From the NCBI GenBank assembly GCA_038002745.1, contig JBBODD010000001.1, forward strand, positions 310,001-374,000: a DNA stretch of 64,000 bases, read 5' to 3'. This document shows, piece after piece, positions 52,187-62,777 of the stretch (its first letter is position 1; the number at the start of each line of letters is the position of its first letter). Source of the stretch: Bacillus sp. FSL H8-0547 (GTDB lineage: Bacteria; Bacillota; Bacilli; Bacillales; Bacillaceae). Position numbers and translations under genes: made by a program. The notes beneath the pieces were generated by a model. The model saw only the letters and a list, made by a program, of their open reading frames with translations, ran no database searches and was not told the DNA's origin.

Positions 52187-53136
52187 ACTCTCCCTCTTTC
52201 TTCCGCACGGCCGGCTAAGAACTGAACCGCGGACTCTCTCGTTATCGTCCCGATAATCTGCCCGTTCCGCTCAACAGGAATCAAGTCTTCTGTCCCCAGT
52301 CTCTGGAGGGCTTCCTTTCGGTCAGCCGTAAAAGATATCGGCTTTTTGAGTGGATCTGTTTCCTGCAGAGGCCTGATCCACGGCTCAATGGAACCTTCGA
52401 GAATGGCTGCCTGTCCTCTGTTCCCGATAAATTCTTTGACAAAATCATTGGCAGGACGTCTGATGATTGCTTCCGGGCTGTCAATTTGCACGGCTTCCCC
52501 GTCTTTCATCACACAAATCCGGTCCCCGAGAGCAAGGGCCTCCTGCATATCATGAGTGACAAACACAATTGTTTTATGAATTCGCTTTTGCAGGTCAATG
52601 ATATCCTGCTGCAGTTTCTCCCTGCTGATCGGATCAAGTGCACTGAATGGCTCATCCATCAGAATAATGTCCGGGTCTGCAGCCAGCGCTCTGATGACCC
52701 CGATTCTCTGCTGCTGACCGCCGGACAGCTCATTTGGTTTTCTCGTTCTGTATGTATCCGGATCAAGCCCCACCATATTCAGAAGTTCATCTGTGCGTTT
52801 CCGTATTTTCTCTGCTTTCCATCCCCTCAGTTCAGGAACAACCGCAATGTTTTCTTCAATCGTCATATGAGGAAAAAGCGCAATCTGCTGGAGAACATAC
52901 CCTATATTCCACCGCAGTTCGTGAATGTCATAATCATGTACATTTTTGCCGTCTATGCTGACAGTGCCGTCTGTTGCATCAATCAGCCTGTTGATCATTT
53001 TCATCGTGGTTGTCTTGCCGCAGCCGGATGGCCCGATAAAAACAAAAAATTCACCTTTTTCAATGGTTAAGTCAAGGGCATTTACTGCCTTCGTACCGTC
53101 TTTGTATACCTTTGTCACATTCTCAAACCGGATCAT
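52183..53136 (-). CDS. opuFA: Compatible-solute ABC importer, ATP-binding protein (OpuFA-type)
   Basis: A 317-residue ATPase. Walker A GPSGCGKTT, signature LSGGQQQRIGVIRAL, Walker B IILMDEPFSALDP, and H-loop FVTHDMQEA are present. The C-terminal part (about 245-317) resembles a CBS-like regulatory extension, of the kind seen in osmoprotectant ATPases (GTEDLIPVERNGQIIGTITRE). AGGTGA lies before the ATG. It is first in the two-gene operon and is coupled to opuFB by a four-base overlap. Confidence 0.9.
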   Translation of the reverse strand: MIRFENVTKVYKDGTKAVNALDLTIEKGEFFVFIGPSGCGKTTTMKMINRLIDATDGTVSIDGKNVHDYDIHELRWNIGYVLQQIALFPHMTIEENIAVVPELRGWKAEKIRKRTDELLNMVGLDPDTYRTRKPNELSGGQQQRIGVIRALAADPDIILMDEPFSALDPISREKLQQDIIDLQKRIHKTIVFVTHDMQEALALGDRICVMKDGEAVQIDSPEAIIRRPANDFVKEFIGNRGQAAILEGSIEPWIRPLQETDPLKKPISFTADRKEALQRLGTEDLIPVERNGQIIGTITRESAVQFLAGRAEERGRV

Positions 53137-53289
53137 CTGCTCACCTGTTTTCTATAGTGTTATCATAGCGCCACCAAATGTATTACCCTTTCCCGGCGAA
53201 AGATAAGCTTCTTTTTTACTGAAGAAAGGAATCTCCACCCAATTAGTGGAATTAGTAGTATCATACTAAAAAAGAGAGGATAAAATCCA

Positions 53290-53934
53290 ATGGTCCAAAT
53301 CCAGAAAGATTCCATCACAGGCTACAAAGACGGCACTGTTTCCTATTCCCTGTTCAAAAAAGCCTCTCAAGCAAAAACACTTGCTATTATGTTTCCAGGC
53401 TACGGGTATACAGCGCAGGGCCCGCTGTTTCACTATTCAACAGGAATTTTCCTGAACCGCGGTGAGGATGTGCTGCATCTTAACTACTCCTACCAGTCAC
53501 CTTTTTATGAATCGTTTTCAGATAAAGAGCTTGAAGATGCGTTAAAAAGAGATGTCCGGCATGTCATTGATACCGTATTAAGCGCGCACTCCTATGAACA
53601 TTTTTACTTGATAGGAAAATCACTCGGCACAATTGCACTTGCTGCTGAACTTGGGAGAACGGCATTTCTCGATGCGAAAATTGTCTGGCTCACGCCTTTG
53701 CTGAAAAGGGATGATGTGTTTGAGGGCATGTACACAAGCAAAAAGAGAGGGTTATGCATCATCGGCGATTCAGACCCTTGCTATGATCAGGAGCGCTTTG
53801 AGAAGCTTTCTGGTAATGCATTTCTTGAGCGTGTCCTCATTAACGGGGCTGACCACAGCCTGGAAGATTCCGAGGATGCGGTTGGTTCAGTCGATGTGCT
53901 GAAGGATGTTATGTTGAAAATTAAGAGGTTTTAA
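53290..53934 (+). CDS. Alpha/beta-hydrolase-fold protein
   Basis: A 214-residue soluble hydrolase. The strand/oxyanion region is AIMFPGYGYTAQGP, the nucleophile elbow GKSLG (about Ser 117), an acidic site in IGDSDPCYD (about 155-163) and the His in GADHSLED (about 189). The order Ser-Asp-His fits the fold, but the family is not one I can name. It is divergent from opuFA. Confidence 0.75.
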   Translation: MVQIQKDSITGYKDGTVSYSLFKKASQAKTLAIMFPGYGYTAQGPLFHYSTGIFLNRGEDVLHLNYSYQSPFYESFSDKELEDALKRDVRHVIDTVLSAHSYEHFYLIGKSLGTIALAAELGRTAFLDAKIVWLTPLLKRDDVFEGMYTSKKRGLCIIGDSDPCYDQERFEKLSGNAFLERVLINGADHSLEDSEDAVGSVDVLKDVMLKIKRF

Positions 53935-53945
53935 ATCACTTCTAA

Positions 53946-53986
53946 ATGGAAAGACCGGTGCAGCTAATGCTCACCGGCCTTTCTCA
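53946..53986. terminator. Bidirectional terminator
   Basis: Stem GAAAGACCGGTG / CACCGGCCTTTC with an 11-base loop lies between the hydrolase and the convergent CWB2 gene. Confidence 0.75.
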
Positions 53987-53996
53987 TGCTATGGCT

Positions 53997-55391
53997 TTAT
54001 TCAAAAAGCTGATCGATTGCTTTTTGAGGGAGAGCTGTCTCACCGCCGAGGATGTAATTGATAATTGTTTGTTCCTTGTAAGTCTGAACTGTCTGATAAG
54101 TAGATGAGTTGAACTTTGCTGGATTTACAAGAACAACAGGGCTATGGTAATTAGCAGCAAGAGCAGAACCTGCAAGGGCATCCGGATAGTTTGCACCTGT
54201 TGCAAAATACATCATAGGAAAATCATTTTCGTCCATAAATGTTTTAATAATTTTGCTGTTCGTTGCATAACGGTCTGAGCCGCTGATGCGTTTTTTGCCT
54301 GGCAATGCTTTTACAGATGCATCTGAAATAACACTTGATCCTCCAATAACATATGTCTCGTCTACTTCCCAATTTTTCATAAATGTATGAACAGCACCCG
54401 GCACTGAATCTTTTCTTGTCAGAAGGATTGGCATTTCCATCTGTGCCGCAAATGGTGCAATTGAGAGAGCGTCCGCGAAGTTTAAGCCTGTTGCTAGAGT
54501 GACCGGACCGTACGTGCCGATTTCATCAGCAATTTTAGCAGAAGTTGCATAGCGGTCAGCACCGCTGATTCTTGAGACTCTCAGTCCCATGTTTTTTAAT
54601 TCTTTTTCAACATTGGCAGAAACGGCCCCTGTTCCCCCGACAATGATGACTTTTGTGACATCCAGACGCGTTAACTCATTCTTAACAACACCTGGCAGTG
54701 CCCCCGGTCTTGTCAACAATAAAGGAGCATAATGTCTGTAGGCTAGCGGAGTAGCACTTAAAGCATCCGGAAAGCTTGTACCGGTTGCAAGAACGGCCGT
54801 ATCTGTGTCTCCTTCAAACCAGTATTCCTTTGAAATATTGACAGCTGTTTCGTAGCGGTCTCCACCAGAAATTCTCTGATATTTTTCCATCAAGCTATGG
54901 ACAAGATAATATTCTTCACTTGTCGAATTTGAATTGGTCACTTCTAAGTAGTAAGTTCCAGGAGTTATTTGCAGTTCAATATCTTGAGTGCCTATTTCTC
55001 CATCTTCACTATCAAACTTGCTTTTGGCTGCTTCTTTCCCATCAGCAGAAAGTAGGCGGATATTCAATGTGCTGCCATATCCAGTCTCAGTAAATCCCAT
55101 AAGGCTGTAATGTGCTTCGCTTTTTACTGTGAACTTATAATAATCGATGTCCTTGCCGCCTGTGTCACCCTGAATCCAGTAATCAACTTCAATCGGATTT
55201 GCTTTTGTTAAAAGATTGTTAGGCTCTTCCTCATAATACATTCCTTCTTCTTCATCAAATCCAAATGCCTTCATTTTGTCTGCCTGAACCTGCGCTGCAG
55301 ACCATTTCTCTGTCGTTTTTTCTGCTGCAAATCCCTGTATGCCAGGCAAGGCAAGCACTAGCCCGCAGGCCAGCAATAATTCCTTTTTCAT
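53997..55391 (-). CDS. Secreted cell-wall protein with CWB2 repeats and a PPC-like domain
   Basis: A 464-residue exported protein. A signal peptide (about 1-22) ends at GFAA. Residues about 50-165 form a beta-sandwich pre-peptidase-C-terminal-like domain (DYWIQGDTGGKDIDYYKFTV, GTYYLEVTNSN). Three CWB2 (PF04122) repeats follow from about 170, each beginning RISGGDRYETA, RISGADRYATS or RISGSDRYATN. CWB2 repeats bind teichoic-acid-like wall polymers non-covalently. No enzymatic domain is present. Same strand as and downstream of the CWB2 subtilase; a terminator at 55506 separates them. Confidence 0.88.
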   Translation of the reverse strand: MKKELLLACGLVLALPGIQGFAAEKTTEKWSAAQVQADKMKAFGFDEEEGMYYEEEPNNLLTKANPIEVDYWIQGDTGGKDIDYYKFTVKSEAHYSLMGFTETGYGSTLNIRLLSADGKEAAKSKFDSEDGEIGTQDIELQITPGTYYLEVTNSNSTSEEYYLVHSLMEKYQRISGGDRYETAVNISKEYWFEGDTDTAVLATGTSFPDALSATPLAYRHYAPLLLTRPGALPGVVKNELTRLDVTKVIIVGGTGAVSANVEKELKNMGLRVSRISGADRYATSAKIADEIGTYGPVTLATGLNFADALSIAPFAAQMEMPILLTRKDSVPGAVHTFMKNWEVDETYVIGGSSVISDASVKALPGKKRISGSDRYATNSKIIKTFMDENDFPMMYFATGANYPDALAGSALAANYHSPVVLVNPAKFNSSTYQTVQTYKEQTIINYILGGETALPQKAIDQLFE

Positions 55392-55505
55392 AGTATCCCC
55401 CTATTTCTATGTATCAAATCTACTAGATTATACATTCTATCAGTGCTGAATGTAATAGGTATTATCTATTATTCCAGCTGATTTTTTTCGACTTTTTTTG
55501 ACATA

Positions 55506-55533
55506 AATAAAGCCCCGGCAAGTGCCAGGGCCT
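55506..55533 (-). terminator. Terminator of the CWB2 subtilase gene
   Basis: Minus-strand stem GCCCTGGCA / TGCCGGGGC (one G-T) followed by TTTATTT. Confidence 0.65.
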
Positions 55534-55546
55534 GATTCTTAACCTC

Positions 55547-58500
55547 TTATTCAAATAATGAAAGAATAGAATCTTCCGGTAAAGCTGTTTCTCCGCCGAT
55601 GATGTAATACATTGAAGCTGTATCAGCATAATCAGCCAGTGTATCTTTCGTCGTTTGCTTAGCTCCGGACGGGCTTGTAAGAATCACAGGACTTCCGTTC
55701 TTGGCTGCAAGGGCAGATCCTGCAAGGGCATCCGGGTAGTTCATGCCTGTAGCAATATACGGTGCAGTCATATTCAGCGTGTCACTGAAGTAAGAGATAA
55801 TCCTGCTGTTCGTCACGTATCTGTCAGAACCGCCAATTCTGTCAGGCTCAGGGAATGATTTTGCCGTTTTGTCAGAAATCACGCCTGTTCCGCCGATAAT
55901 GTAAGAAAGTTCAATTCCGCTCTCATCGACAAAGTTTCTGACAACTGACGGCACACTGTTCTTCTTAGTAAGAAGGATAGGCATTTCCAAAGATGCGGCT
56001 ACAGGTGCAATAGAAAGGGCATCTGCAAAGCTTTCTCCTGTTGCAACTGCTGCGAAGAAAGGCTCCTCTAGCTCTTCTGCAATCTTGACAGAAGTTGCAT
56101 ATCTGTCAGCGCCGCTGATGCGTTTGATGTTCTTTACTCCAAGCTCTTTCAGCTGTTTTTCTACATTTGCAGAAATAGCTGTTTTTCCTCCAACAAGAAT
56201 AACCGTTTCAGTTTCCAGTCTTATTAATTCATCCTGCACGATGACTGGAAGCTGATTTGTATCAGTCAAAAGAAGCGGTGCGTCGTTTTTATACGCCAGA
56301 GGCGTAGCACTTAACGCATCCGGGAAGTTGCGGCCAGTTGCGATAACGGCAGTCTCTGCCGTTTCAAAGCCTTCTTCAGAAAGCTTTACCGCTGTTTCAA
56401 AGCGGTTTTCACCCGAAATGCGCGTCCATTCAGTAAAGTTCTTTCCGATTCCGTTGATTGCTGCAGGAGCATCAAGACGGCCCCAGCCGGATACTCTGTC
56501 ATAGCCTGGAATCACTTCTTCTTCCTCATATGGAATCTCTTCTTCATCTGGGTATTCTTCATAGTTTTCCCACGGATTATCCTGCTCATCAAAAGCGATA
56601 TCCTGAGCGGTCTTCGTCAGAATTTTTTCAATCTCAGCAGGCGTAAGATCCTGCTTATGTGAAAGAAGCAGACCTGCAACCGCTGCAACATGCGGTGTTG
56701 CCATAGACGTACCAGTCATGTTTGTAACGTTTCCGTCAGGCATTAAACTCGGAATGTCTGTACCCGGTGCGACAAGGTCAAGACCTTTTCCATAGTTAGA
56801 GTAGTCTGAAACTAGATCAATTCTGTTTGTTCCGCCGACAGATATAACATACTTAGATGAAGCTGGATAAGAAAGCTCCTCCATGCCGTCATTTCCGCTG
56901 GCAGCTACTACTGTTACACCATGATCATATGCATACTTTAACGAACTTTCAATGACGCGGCTGTAGCTTCCTCCAAGGCTCAGGTTAATTACCTGTGCTC
57001 CCTGATCCACCGCATATCTGATGCCAAAAGCAATTCCTTCTGTGTCACCGCTTCCTGCTGAATCAAGGACTTTTAGCGGAAGGATTTTTGCATGCGCATT
57101 AATTCCTGCCATTGAATAGTCGTTGTCCGCTTTAGCGGCAATGATGCCGGATACATGCGTCCCGTGGCCGTGGTCATCCATGGCATCTGTATTTTTACCA
57201 ATAAAGTTGTAGCCTTTGTCTGTCAGAACTTGACCGCTTAAGTCAGCAAGCGTATGATCAACTCCTGTGTCTGCTACGGCGATGACTGTATCTTTAAGTT
57301 CTTTGCCTTTCAGCAATTCCTGAAGCTGTTCAAACTTGATGTCTGCGCCTTCCATTCCTCCATCGCGGCCTTCATTTTTAAGTGACCACTGGTAAGGATA
57401 TTGAGCGTCAGCTGTAAATGACTGATAGTGCTGAACAGGCTCTGCATATTCTACTTCAGGCAGTTTTGAAAGACTGCTCACTGCAGATTTCACACTGCTT
57501 GAAGAAGCTTTAAAGCCTCCTGTGCTGCCTTCAACTTCCATAACATACGTATCTGGAATGACGGATTTGTCTGCTTTTAAAGGTGCTGCAGACTGGATGC
57601 CGAAAGCTTTTGTTTTCGATTGAATGCTGCTGAGCTTTTTGCCTTCTTTAAGTTTAACAATGACACGGTGTTCAGCAATTCCTGCTGAAGGAACACTATA
57701 GCCGCCCTTTTGCAGAATGGATGATACCGTTTTATCTGTTAAACTGCTGATGCCGACTGCATTGCCGGTTTTCTTAATTGAATCATGAAGGAACGATGGA
57801 ACTGAATCAAGTGCTGTAGAGTAGAGGCGGTTGATAGCATCCTGATCCTCTTTTGTCACTTTGTACGTGCTGCTGCTTCCTTTTTCAGCTACATCAGCAA
57901 ATAAACCTTTAAGCTGAACAAGATCTTGGTAGACCTGGTCGCGGATCGTTTTGCTGAAAACCATCTTCGTGCTCAAAAATGGCGCAATTTTATAATACAT
58001 AGCAGAAAGTTCCTTGCCGTTTTCCGTTTTTGCAAGCACATCTTCACGAATTGTTCTGAGGTCTTTCAAAATCGCTTTTCCGTTTTCTCTTTCCTTCGTG
58101 CTCAGCTCAGCCGGGCACTCATCAGAACTAATGTACTCTGACGGCGGAAGTGTTACCCCGTCGTAAGAAAGAGTGAAGGCCGCAGCCGGTGCTTCCGGAG
58201 CTTCTTCTCCCTCTATGTACTCTTCTTCATACGGATAATGCTCTACTTTTACATAGAAAGGGCCTGCCCATGCTACCGGGAAATCAAGCTGCACCGGTTC
58301 ATTCGCATAGGAGTACCCCATGTATCTGTCAAACGCGCGGTTATCAACGGCGTTTTCAAGACTTGAATAAACAGTGATATTCATCTCAAGCTCTGATTGA
58401 AATTTCACTCTGAGATGAGTGAAATCCTTCACTTCTGATGATGACGGATCGATTGTGTACCATTTTACATTTTCTTCTGCTTCAAACAGTCCTTCAACAG

Positions 58501-58627
58501 GTGTTCCGGTTTTAAGAAGAGCTTCTTCTTTGGGAACATCAGCTTCAGCTGCCCCTACAGGAGCCTGGCTGAAAAACAGTGAAAAAATCATGACAAATGC
58601 CATGAAACTGCTGATGGTTCTTTTCAT
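55547..58627 (-). CDS. Cell-wall-anchored subtilisin-like protease with three CWB2 repeats
   Basis: A 1026-residue secreted S8 protease. Parts in order: signal peptide (1-26); N-terminal beta domain (about 31-155); a helical region (about 165-320); I9-like inhibitor (about 322-400, HRVIVKLKEG); catalytic domain with Asp in VADTGVD (about 453), His in DHGHGTHVSG (about 488) and Ser in GTSMATPHVA (about 641); an E/Y-rich linker (NPWENYEEYPDEEEIP); three CWB2 repeats (from about 735) starting RISGENRFETA, RISGADRYATS and RIGGSDRYVTN. GGAGGTAG precedes the ATG. The linker and CWB2 part should hold it in the wall. Confidence 0.92.
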   Translation of the reverse strand: MKRTISSFMAFVMIFSLFFSQAPVGAAEADVPKEEALLKTGTPVEGLFEAEENVKWYTIDPSSSEVKDFTHLRVKFQSELEMNITVYSSLENAVDNRAFDRYMGYSYANEPVQLDFPVAWAGPFYVKVEHYPYEEEYIEGEEAPEAPAAAFTLSYDGVTLPPSEYISSDECPAELSTKERENGKAILKDLRTIREDVLAKTENGKELSAMYYKIAPFLSTKMVFSKTIRDQVYQDLVQLKGLFADVAEKGSSSTYKVTKEDQDAINRLYSTALDSVPSFLHDSIKKTGNAVGISSLTDKTVSSILQKGGYSVPSAGIAEHRVIVKLKEGKKLSSIQSKTKAFGIQSAAPLKADKSVIPDTYVMEVEGSTGGFKASSSSVKSAVSSLSKLPEVEYAEPVQHYQSFTADAQYPYQWSLKNEGRDGGMEGADIKFEQLQELLKGKELKDTVIAVADTGVDHTLADLSGQVLTDKGYNFIGKNTDAMDDHGHGTHVSGIIAAKADNDYSMAGINAHAKILPLKVLDSAGSGDTEGIAFGIRYAVDQGAQVINLSLGGSYSRVIESSLKYAYDHGVTVVAASGNDGMEELSYPASSKYVISVGGTNRIDLVSDYSNYGKGLDLVAPGTDIPSLMPDGNVTNMTGTSMATPHVAAVAGLLLSHKQDLTPAEIEKILTKTAQDIAFDEQDNPWENYEEYPDEEEIPYEEEEVIPGYDRVSGWGRLDAPAAINGIGKNFTEWTRISGENRFETAVKLSEEGFETAETAVIATGRNFPDALSATPLAYKNDAPLLLTDTNQLPVIVQDELIRLETETVILVGGKTAISANVEKQLKELGVKNIKRISGADRYATSVKIAEELEEPFFAAVATGESFADALSIAPVAASLEMPILLTKKNSVPSVVRNFVDESGIELSYIIGGTGVISDKTAKSFPEPDRIGGSDRYVTNSRIISYFSDTLNMTAPYIATGMNYPDALAGSALAAKNGSPVILTSPSGAKQTTKDTLADYADTASMYYIIGGETALPEDSILSLFE

Positions 58628-58746
58628 TTAACTACCTCCGTTACTAGATTCATTGCTAATACAAATCTATTAAATCACAGAAATTCAGAATTTGGAAAAC
58701 TTTTCTACTTTTTTAAGGTAGATTTAATATTGTGAAAAGGATTGAC

Positions 58747-58775
58747 AAAAGACCCGGATGAGATCCGGGTCTTTG
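58747..58775 (-). terminator. Terminator of the M42 peptidase gene
   Basis: Stem GACCCGGAT / ATCCGGGTC with a 3-base loop, followed by TTTT on the minus strand. Confidence 0.8.
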
Positions 58776-58780
58776 CAGGA

Positions 58781-59815
58781 TTATAGAACCATTTCCGATA
58801 GGACGTAATGATAAAGCAGATTTGCCGTGTTCTCAAGTGACTCCATATGAGTCCGTTCATAAGCATGTGATGAATCAATGCCCGGGCCAATCAATCCGTG
58901 GATGATATCATGACCAGCACGGATGGCTGCCGATGCATCTGAACTGTAGTAAGGATAAATGTCGAGCTTATAGTTTATCCCGTTGTCCTGAGCAAGCTTT
59001 GTTAAATGCTTTCGCAGTCCGTAATGATAAGGTCCGCTTCCGTCTTTGACACAAATCGAAACGGTATATTCATCGGTTGATTGCCCATCTCCCATCGCCC
59101 CCATATCAACCGCCAGATATTCAGCCGTTTCAGGCGTGATGTTCGAGTTGCCTCCATATCCGATCTCTTCATTGTTGGAAATGAGAAAATGCGTGGTAAA
59201 GGGAAGCTCGATTGCCTCTTCTTTAATTTTCTTCATAAGCTCCAGCAGAAGCGCAACACTTGCTTTATCATCTAAATGACGTGATTTTATGTAGCCGCTG
59301 TCCGTGATTTCCACACGCGGTTCAAACGAAACAAAATCTCCGGCTTCAATTCCAAGCTTTCTGACATCCTCTGCATTTTTCACCTTTTCGTCGAGGCGGA
59401 TTTCCATGTTCGCCTGATTGCGCTCCGCTTTTCCTGCATCGTGATACACGTGCACGGACGTTTGATGCATGAGGATTGTTCCAGTGATTGTTTTTCCTGA
59501 AGACGTTTCTATTTTACAGTATTCGCCTTCTATGGAGTTGTAGGTAAACCCTCCAATCCGGTCGAGTGCCAGCCGTCCACTGCTTTTAATTTCTTTTACC
59601 ATGGCGCCAAGTGTATCCACATGGGCGGTCAGCATCCGGTGGCGGCTCTGATCTTTGCCTGGAATTGTTGCAATCAGGCCGCCTTTTCGGTTGCGTCTTG
59701 TTTCTATGCCGCAGGAGGATAAATAGTTTTCAACAAATGTAATGACTTCATTTGTATTTCCCGATGGACTCGGTATGGAGACTAGTTCTTTTATAAGCTG
59801 CATTGTATCTTTCAC
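58781..59815 (-). CDS. M42-family aminopeptidase
   Basis: A 344-residue cytosolic metallo-aminopeptidase (glutamyl/tetrahedral aminopeptidase family). Metal ligands and catalytic residues: His/Asp in LTAHVDTLG, Asp in HLDDKAS, catalytic Glu in SNNEEIGYG, Asp in AVDMGAMG, and a late His in DSSHAYERTH. The GTG at 59815 has GAGGTG six bases upstream and is preferred over a GTG at 59824. Peptide specificity cannot be read from sequence. Confidence 0.88.
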   Translation of the reverse strand: MKDTMQLIKELVSIPSPSGNTNEVITFVENYLSSCGIETRRNRKGGLIATIPGKDQSRHRMLTAHVDTLGAMVKEIKSSGRLALDRIGGFTYNSIEGEYCKIETSSGKTITGTILMHQTSVHVYHDAGKAERNQANMEIRLDEKVKNAEDVRKLGIEAGDFVSFEPRVEITDSGYIKSRHLDDKASVALLLELMKKIKEEAIELPFTTHFLISNNEEIGYGGNSNITPETAEYLAVDMGAMGDGQSTDEYTVSICVKDGSGPYHYGLRKHLTKLAQDNGINYKLDIYPYYSSDASAAIRAGHDIIHGLIGPGIDSSHAYERTHMESLENTANLLYHYVLSEMVL

Positions 59816-59874
59816 GGCAGACACCTCATTTATCTTTTTTTCAAGTATAGCAGGTTCTTTTATCCTTTATATAG

Positions 59875-59909
59875 AAAAAACCGATATTCCGCACGGAACA
59901 CCGGTTTTT
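59875..59909 (-). terminator. Terminator of the nplT-like gene
   Basis: Minus-strand stem AAAACCGGTGTTCC / GGAATATCGGTTTT (two G-T/mismatched positions) with a short loop, followed by TTTTTT. Confidence 0.75.
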
Positions 59910-59929
59910 CAATGCCATTTAAATGTGTG

Positions 59930-61690
59930 TCAGTATGAAATCATAGCGATTCCGTGCGGATTTAGCTTAATGGATAAACCATTCACTTTTTCACCTGTCA
60001 GCACACATTGTCCGCCAGCTGCTTTTTCAGGCAGACGTGCTGCTGCATCACGGTCTGTTCCATTTAGAACAAACAATATGGTTTGATCTTCGTATGTTTT
60101 TGTATACATAACAACCTCATCCTCTGCTGCCGCTTCCATAAACTGAATCCGCCCTCTGTTCCCGAATGCAGGATTCGTTTTCCGCAGCGAAATCAGCTGT
60201 GTAATAAAGCTGAGCAGATCTGTATCCTGCTCTTTTTCATCCCATACCATGCATTTTCTGCAGCCAGGGTCCATTACACCCGTCAGGCCGATTTCATCTC
60301 CGTAGTAGATGCACGGTGCCCCCGGGGAGGATAGAAGAAACGTAAAGAGCTGCTTCACTTTTGCCGTATTCTCTCCGCAGACGGTCGCGATGCGTGGCGT
60401 ATCATGGCTGCCGAGGAGATTAAAGGCAACTGCTGATATTTGCTCAGGATACATAAGCAAAGCTTCGGATGTACGGTTGATGAACTCGCTTGCCGTTACT
60501 TTCCTTTCAGCAAAATATTCAATCGCAACACTTGTATAAGGATAGTTCATGACCGCATCAAACTGATCTCCCTGAAGCCACGGCATTGCGTCGTGCCAAA
60601 CTTCACCAAGGATATAGACCTCTGGATCAATGGCCTTGATCTCTTTTCGGAATTCCCTCCAGAAATCATGGGACACTTCATTTGCAACATCAAGTCTCCA
60701 GCCGTCGATGCCAAATTCCTTCACCCAGTACCGTCCAACTTCAAGGAGATATTCTCTTACTTCTGGATTGCCTGTTCTCAGTTTTGGCATATTTTCAGAG
60801 AATCCGAACGTTTCATACTCCACCTTACCATCTTTTTTCAGCGGAAAGCTGTTAATGTGGAACCAGTCTTTATACTCCGAATGCTCTCCATTTACAACAA
60901 CATCCTGAAAAGGCGGGAATTCATAGCCGCAGTGGTTGAAAACTGCATCAAGCATGACTTTAATTCCATTTTCATGACAGATGTCAACCAATCGCTTAAA
61001 GGTTTCCTTATCTCCGAACTGCGGATCAATCTCCATATAATCGATCGTGTCATATTTGTGATTTGAGAACGCTTTAAAGATAGGTGTAAAATAGATGCCC
61101 GTTACGCCAAGCTTAACGAGGTAATCAATGTTCTGAATGACGCCTTCAAAATCCCCGCCAAACGTGTTGTTTGCAGTCGGCTCCGTGCTTCCCCAAGGCA
61201 AAGCTCCTGCAGGATTCAGCGTTTCATCCCCATTTGCAAATCGTTCAGGAAAAATTTGATACCAGACTGTATCTTTCACCCATGAAGGAGCAGTGAAAAT
61301 GTCTTCTTCATTAAGATAAGGGAAGGTAAAATATCCGCCGTTATGTTCAGGTTTCTTTTCAATAAAACCTTGCTCTGTGTAAATCAGCTTTTCTCCCCCG
61401 GCAATGATTTCAAATCCGTATTTCAGCCGTTTGTGCGGAGGCTTTAAAGCAATTGTCCAAATATCAAACAGTTCTGTCTTTCCAAGCAGCGTCATTTCAG
61501 CATGCTCTTCTGATTTCCATTTCCACACGCCGTCTTTGTCCTGGTCCCATGTAAATGGATCTCCCCATATCAGGCGCACAATTTCTGCCTCATTTTTTTT
61601 AACCTGCAAGCGGATATGCAAAGTGTCTTTATCGTAAGCATAAGCAAAATTGTTTTTTGGACGGTGATAGACTGCTTCTTTAGTTAACAT
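59930..61690 (-). CDS. Neopullulanase/cyclomaltodextrinase (GH13_20)
   Basis: A 586-residue alpha-amylase-family enzyme cleaving cyclodextrins, pullulan or maltodextrins. N-terminal CBM34-type domain (about 1-120), then the GH13 barrel: region I DAVFNHCG, region II GWRLDVANEV (nucleophile Asp), region III ILGEVWHD (acid Glu) and region IV LLGSHDTPR. VWYQIFPERFANGD marks the neopullulanase group. No signal peptide, so it acts in the cytoplasm on imported sugars. GGGGGA precedes the ATG; its promoter carries the operator at 61713. Confidence 0.92.
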   Translation of the reverse strand: MLTKEAVYHRPKNNFAYAYDKDTLHIRLQVKKNEAEIVRLIWGDPFTWDQDKDGVWKWKSEEHAEMTLLGKTELFDIWTIALKPPHKRLKYGFEIIAGGEKLIYTEQGFIEKKPEHNGGYFTFPYLNEEDIFTAPSWVKDTVWYQIFPERFANGDETLNPAGALPWGSTEPTANNTFGGDFEGVIQNIDYLVKLGVTGIYFTPIFKAFSNHKYDTIDYMEIDPQFGDKETFKRLVDICHENGIKVMLDAVFNHCGYEFPPFQDVVVNGEHSEYKDWFHINSFPLKKDGKVEYETFGFSENMPKLRTGNPEVREYLLEVGRYWVKEFGIDGWRLDVANEVSHDFWREFRKEIKAIDPEVYILGEVWHDAMPWLQGDQFDAVMNYPYTSVAIEYFAERKVTASEFINRTSEALLMYPEQISAVAFNLLGSHDTPRIATVCGENTAKVKQLFTFLLSSPGAPCIYYGDEIGLTGVMDPGCRKCMVWDEKEQDTDLLSFITQLISLRKTNPAFGNRGRIQFMEAAAEDEVVMYTKTYEDQTILFVLNGTDRDAAARLPEKAAGGQCVLTGEKVNGLSIKLNPHGIAMISY

Positions 61691-61712
61691 TGTAGATTCC
61701 CCCTGTTTAATA

Positions 61713-61728
61713 ACTTAAACGTTTAAGT
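61713..61728. promoter_or_regulatory. LacI-type operator before the neopullulanase gene
   Basis: A perfect 16-base palindrome ACTTAAACGTTTAAGT between the regulator stop and the neopullulanase start. A matching site with one arm change lies in front of the regulator gene (62680). Confidence 0.75.
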
Positions 61729-61734
61729 ATTGGT

Positions 61735-62712
<978 letters not shown>

Positions 62713-62743
62713 TTAGTCAATGTCCAGCTGATCTTCCTTTGAC

Positions 62744-62772
62744 AAAAACCGGCTGGAGTACAGCCGGCTTTT
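62744..62772 (-). terminator. Terminator of the RDD gene
   Basis: Stem AAAACCGGCTG / CAGCCGGCTTTT with a 5-base loop lies just after the RDD stop. Confidence 0.75.
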
Positions 62773-62777
62773 GACCA

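Noticed and set aside
60440-61066. Plus-strand 208-codon open frame inside the neopullulanase gene.
   Set aside because: Antisense to a complete GH13 gene; no ribosome site and no domain.
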